Below, piece by piece: positions 5,710 to 8,363 of a stretch of DNA of 8,363 bases. The notes under the pieces were generated by a model. The model was not told where the DNA came from, did no database searches, and saw only the letters and a list, made by a program, of their open reading frames with translations. The stretch is from JAPLGD01 sp041302745. GTDB lineage: Bacteria > Bipolaricaulota > Bipolaricaulia > UBA7950 > UBA9294. Made by a program: the position numbers and the translations under genes. How positions within the stretch are numbered: position 1 is the stretch's first letter; the number at the start of each line of letters is the position of its first letter. The DNA is taken from the NCBI GenBank assembly GCA_041302745.1, contig JBFYQP010000213.1:1-8363 (forward strand), given 5' to 3'.

Positions 5710-7882
5710 GGACGCGGCGCGAATCGCCAATCCCTACGTCGGCCCGCGGCCGTTCGATGAGCGTGAGGAGACGCTCTTCTTCGGGCGAACAAGGGAGATC
5801 GCGGCGCTTCGCGCCATGATTACGGCTCATCGCATCGTCCTCCTGTACGCGGAGTCCGGAGCCGGGAAGACGTCGCTGCTTCAAGCGGGGCTGGTCCCAG
5901 AGCTTCGCCGAGAAGGGTTCGAGGTGCTCCCTTCGGCGCGGGCGGGCGCTGTCACCTCGGATCTCTGCTCCAGTTCACAGGCCAATGTCTTCGTCCGCAA
6001 CGCACTCGTGCAGTGGGTTCCCACAGGCGTTTCCGCACCTGGTCCAAACGTCACAATCGCGGACTACCTCGCCACAAGACCTCATCGGGTCAGCGCCGAC
6101 GGGCTTCCGGAGCCGCGCCTTCTCCTCTTCGACCAGTTCGAGGAAGTCTTCGCGAACTACCCCGGGCATCTGCGGGATCAGGAGGGATTCTTCATCCAGG
6201 TTCAGGACGCCCTTCGCAACGATCCGCTGCTTCGCGTGCTCTTGATCGTCAGAGAGGACTACCTCGCGTCCTTTGCGCCTCAAGAGATCCTGTTCGATGA
6301 CCGGTTGAGGAATCGGTTCCGTCTTGAACGGCTCGGCAAGGACGCCGCGCTCGCGGCCGTCACGAAGCCCCTTGCCGCGACAGGGCGGAGCTTCGCCCCG
6401 GGAGTCGCCGAAGAACTCGTTCAGAAGCTGTCCGTCATCCGGCTCGAGAAGGAGGGCGGGCTAGAGTTCGTCGAGGGCGAGTTCGTCGAGCCGGTTCTGC
6501 TGCAGGTCGTCTGTCAGCAGTTCTGGAACTCCCTCTCCAAGGACGTGGCGGTGATCTCCCACACGCATCTCACCGCTGTCGGAGAACTCCACGTCGTTCT
6601 CGCACGCTACTACGAGGAGGCCATCCGTCGCGTGGCGCGGAAGACGTCAACGCACGAAATCGCGTTGCGTCGGATCTTCGAGCGCTACTTGATCACATCG
6701 ACGGGGACTCGTGGGACGATGCACGTCGAGGCAGAGCGCACCGGGGGGGTTCGAAACAGGGCCATCGACGCGCTGGAAGCGGAGCGGATGATTCGGAGCG
6801 AAAGACGCGCTGGAGCTCGCTGGATCGAGATTCCGCACGACTCGCTCGTCGAGCCGATCCGGCGATCCAACGCCCGGTGGGCGACCCGGCGGAGGCGCAG
6901 GCTGGCCGCGGTGGGAGGAGGGCTCGCGCTCGCCCTCATTGCCGCGGTTTCGAGCGTCTTCCTCGGCCATCGAACACAGCAACTCGAGCTGAACAGCGCC
7001 AGAATTGCGTGGGTTGCCAGCCGACTGGACGTCGTCACCGCGCGTCTTGCAGTGCCTGGTGCGCCCGACGGGTCGTACGGCGTCTTCGACCAGGAGTTCG
7101 GCGATGCCATGCCCGACGTCGCTCTCGGCTATGCGACCGCTGCGGGACTGGCATCTCAAGAGCAGTCCGCACCGCGCACAACGGCAGGCTACCGGGAGTT
7201 CACGGCCCTGCGACGCTTGGCCGAGACGGGCAACGTCGCGGAGCGGTGTGCCGCCGGCGTCGCGCTTGTTGGGCCGCTGTGCCAATGGAACTGGATCCCG
7301 ACGTGGCTCGAGAGCTTCGCGAAGAACAGCGAGGCCAGTTCCGAACTCCGAAGGGCCGCCGTGCCTGCCTTGGCCGCTCGATGGGCGACGGAGCTGTCGT
7401 CGGAGGAGCTCCGCCAACGCGCCGTGGATTCCACACAGACGGAGGAAGTCCGGTATGCCGCCGCGCAGGCCTACTACCGCGTGTTGCGGGGAGAGCTCGA
7501 ACAGGAGGAGTTCCGAGCGATCTGCTCTCGTGGCGCGCGCACCCCGAATCAGATCGAGCTTGGGTGGGCAGCAGGCGAGTACTTGGCCCTCGACTACGCC
7601 GCGGTTGCACCCTCGACGCTCGAGACCTGGGCGAAGCGCGACGCCACGGCAGGGCTGCGAAAAGCCGCTGCCATGGCCCTCTGCACGCGGCTTGTGAATA
7701 CGGCATCCTCGTACCGGGACGTGCTGCCCTCTCTGCTCGCTCTCTCGCCAAGCGACAGCCGCGAGTACCGCGAAGCGATCATCTTGGCCTTCGCCAAGTT
7801 GTACGTGCAAGAGAGCCCAACCAGCATCTTGGCGCAACTGAAACGCGCCATCGCCCGTGCCGGAGGGCTCGGCTCTCTCTGA
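5675..7882 (+). CDS. Membrane-anchored STAND-type NTPase (nSTAND1-like) with HEAT-like repeats
   Basis: 735 residues; probable sensor/switch partner of the SIR2 protein. The opening NPYVGPRPFDEREETLFFGR (19-38) is the hallmark entry of nSTAND1 domains. Walker A is ESGAGKTSL (60-68, K65). Walker B is RLLLFDQFEE (148-157, D153 then E156/E157). IVREDYLASFAP and FRLERLGKDAA are typical of the core that follows, and IPHDSLVEPIRR is the winged-helix end of the module. A basic run (RRRRR, about 405-409) precedes one transmembrane helix at about 410-431. The basic side should face the cytoplasm, placing the ATPase inside and the C-terminus outside. Residues about 505-710 hold six HEAT-like units with similar cores at 523, 557, 591, 626, 660 and 697, not the WD40 or TPR repeats common in this class. 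Start GTG 5675 follows a clear AAGGAG. The 35-base overlap with the SIR2 gene suggests coupled, balanced synthesis. Confidence 0.87.
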   Translation: MSGDNGFQNAPRDAARIANPYVGPRPFDEREETLFFGRTREIAALRAMITAHRIVLLYAESGAGKTSLLQAGLVPELRREGFEVLPSARAGAVTSDLCSSSQANVFVRNALVQWVPTGVSAPGPNVTIADYLATRPHRVSADGLPEPRLLLFDQFEEVFANYPGHLRDQEGFFIQVQDALRNDPLLRVLLIVREDYLASFAPQEILFDDRLRNRFRLERLGKDAALAAVTKPLAATGRSFAPGVAEELVQKLSVIRLEKEGGLEFVEGEFVEPVLLQVVCQQFWNSLSKDVAVISHTHLTAVGELHVVLARYYEEAIRRVARKTSTHEIALRRIFERYLITSTGTRGTMHVEAERTGGVRNRAIDALEAERMIRSERRAGARWIEIPHDSLVEPIRRSNARWATRRRRRLAAVGGGLALALIAAVSSVFLGHRTQQLELNSARIAWVASRLDVVTARLAVPGAPDGSYGVFDQEFGDAMPDVALGYATAAGLASQEQSAPRTTAGYREFTALRRLAETGNVAERCAAGVALVGPLCQWNWIPTWLESFAKNSEASSELRRAAVPALAARWATELSSEELRQRAVDSTQTEEVRYAAAQAYYRVLRGELEQEEFRAICSRGARTPNQIELGWAAGEYLALDYAAVAPSTLETWAKRDATAGLRKAAAMALCTRLVNTASSYRDVLPSLLALSPSDSREYREAIILAFAKLYVQESPTSILAQLKRAIARAGGLGSL
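7241..7796 (+). repeat. HEAT-like repeat array encoded in the STAND protein
   Basis: Six helix cores align in protein residues 523-707: ERCAAGVAL, ELRRAAVPAL, EVRYAAAQAY, QIELGWAAGEY, GLRKAAAMAL, EYREAIILAF. Their starts are spaced 34, 34, 35, 34 and 37 residues. The pattern (hydrophobic, basic, two alanines, hydrophobic) resembles HEAT/PBS-lyase repeats. The DNA itself is not repeated, so the array is old or diverged. The 34-residue period also equals that of TPR, but the TPR consensus is not obvious. Confidence 0.6.
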
Positions 7883-7904
7883 TCTCCGACGGACCCCATC
7901 CTCC

Positions 7905-8363
7905 TCAGCTCAGGACGTCGCCCGAGGATATCGGAACCCCTTCCTGCACCTCGCCGCACAGCGTCCGATAGGCGACAACCTGAGAAGCGGACATCCAGGG
8001 TCCGACGACGACAGCGAAGGCAGTTCCGACGATGCACACCACCCACGATTCGATCTTCACGTAGGTCCGGGCGGACGCAAGAGCCGCCACGGGCGCGGCC
8101 GGGAGCGCCGTCACGAGGCCGATGGTGAACAGGCGGAGCAAGGATCCCCGCGTGAGCTTCGCACTCCTGCGAAGGCTGTCGAGGACGCCGAGACTCTGGT
8201 CGAATAGGAGGAGGCCCGCGTAGCAGTACCGCAGCATCACCCACGCGACGAAGATGGCGGTCGCGAGTCCCGCCACGCCCCAGACCGGGTAGAGCCAGGT
8301 CGGAACACCCGCCTCGGACGTCGACGCGACGGCGCCACTCACGAGGAAGGCGAAGAGACCGGG
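7905..8363 (-). CDS. Multi-pass membrane protein, DUF975/YciC-like (C-terminal part)
   Basis: The frame is open to the window edge, so the true start lies beyond it; 152 C-terminal residues are visible. An internal GTG at 8342 is not a credible start. The readable part opens inside a helix (PGLFAFLVSG), followed by helices around WGVAGLATAIFVAWVMLRYCY, LFTIGLVTALPAAPVAALAS and WVVCIVGTAFAVVVGPW. The segment RYCYAGLLLFD..LGVLDSLRRSAKLTRGSL matches the conserved loop of DUF975/YciC-type and glycerophosphodiesterase-membrane-domain proteins (R-Y-x-F/Y-A ... D ... G-x-x-D-A-L-x-x-S-x-x-L-T-R-G). Function is unknown in the family. It faces the STAND gene with a 22-base gap (7883-7904) showing no terminator hairpin. 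Nothing links it functionally to the SIR2-STAND pair. Confidence 0.72.
   Translation of the reverse strand, partial: PGLFAFLVSGAVASTSEAGVPTWLYPVWGVAGLATAIFVAWVMLRYCYAGLLLFDQSLGVLDSLRRSAKLTRGSLLRLFTIGLVTALPAAPVAALASARTYVKIESWVVCIVGTAFAVVVGPWMSASQVVAYRTLCGEVQEGVPISSGDVLS

Noticed and set aside
4762..5730. A 322-codon minus-strand ORF opposite the SIR2 gene
   Set aside because: The plus-strand frame has unmistakable SIR2 motifs; the antisense frame has none.
6647..7837. A 396-codon minus-strand ORF opposite the STAND gene
   Set aside because: Shadow of the STAND frame; no domain, atypical composition.
4812..7882. Classification as Avs5 or Thoeris
   Set aside because: Avs5 fuses SIR2 and STAND in one protein, and Thoeris pairs a SIR2-SLOG protein with a TIR protein; neither matches this two-gene layout.
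7883..7904. Terminator between the STAND gene and the membrane-protein gene
   Set aside because: The 22-base gap has no GC stem with a T-run on either strand.

Overview
The window is a gene-dense, strongly GC-rich bacterial chromosome segment, with mostly G or C at third codon positions. It carries seven genes with recognisable products and the first bases of an eighth. A bacterial host is supported by RimO, by Shine-Dalgarno sequences before several starts, and by -35/-10 promoter-like hexamers. The solute-binding protein has a signal peptide without a lipobox cysteine, which fits an organism with a periplasm. I cannot fix the phylum; an uncultivated, high-GC, Gram-negative-type lineage is the best guess.

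Left part, minus strand (about 1-2612): an operon padR-type regulator > periplasmic solute-binding protein > FecCD-type permease > ABC ATPase, of which only the start lies inside the window. Every junction is a 4-base stop/start overlap. The set reads as a self-regulated importer for an iron-siderophore, heme, cobalamin or oxyanion type of substrate. The padR promoter predicts a transcript starting at or next to its ATG (leaderless), and an imperfect palindrome covers that same spot, which suggests autorepression.

Middle (2618-4655): rimO (ribosomal protein S12 methylthiotransferase) runs divergently from padR from a back-to-back promoter. It ends tail-to-tail with a minus-strand CatA-like acetyltransferase; the two TAG stops share one CTAG.

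Right part (4712-7882): a two-gene module on the plus strand, a SIR2-domain protein followed by a STAND-type NTPase. They overlap by 35 bases and are probably translationally coupled. The NTPase has an nSTAND1-like ATPase core, one transmembrane helix, and a C-terminal array of about six HEAT-like repeats with a 34-37 residue period. By analogy with known STAND/SIR2 anti-phage systems, the likely logic is sensor-switch (STAND) plus NAD-consuming effector (SIR2). The split-gene, membrane-anchored, HEAT-repeat arrangement is the most interesting thing here. A promoter-like site and a tiny upstream ORF whose stop overlaps the SIR2 start suggest how it might be controlled.

Right edge (7905-8363): the C-terminal part of a multi-pass membrane protein (DUF975/YciC-like) on the minus strand, cut by the window end. 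No stretch over 300 bases lacks a gene. I saw no tRNA, rRNA, CRISPR array, insertion sequence or convincing intrinsic terminator.
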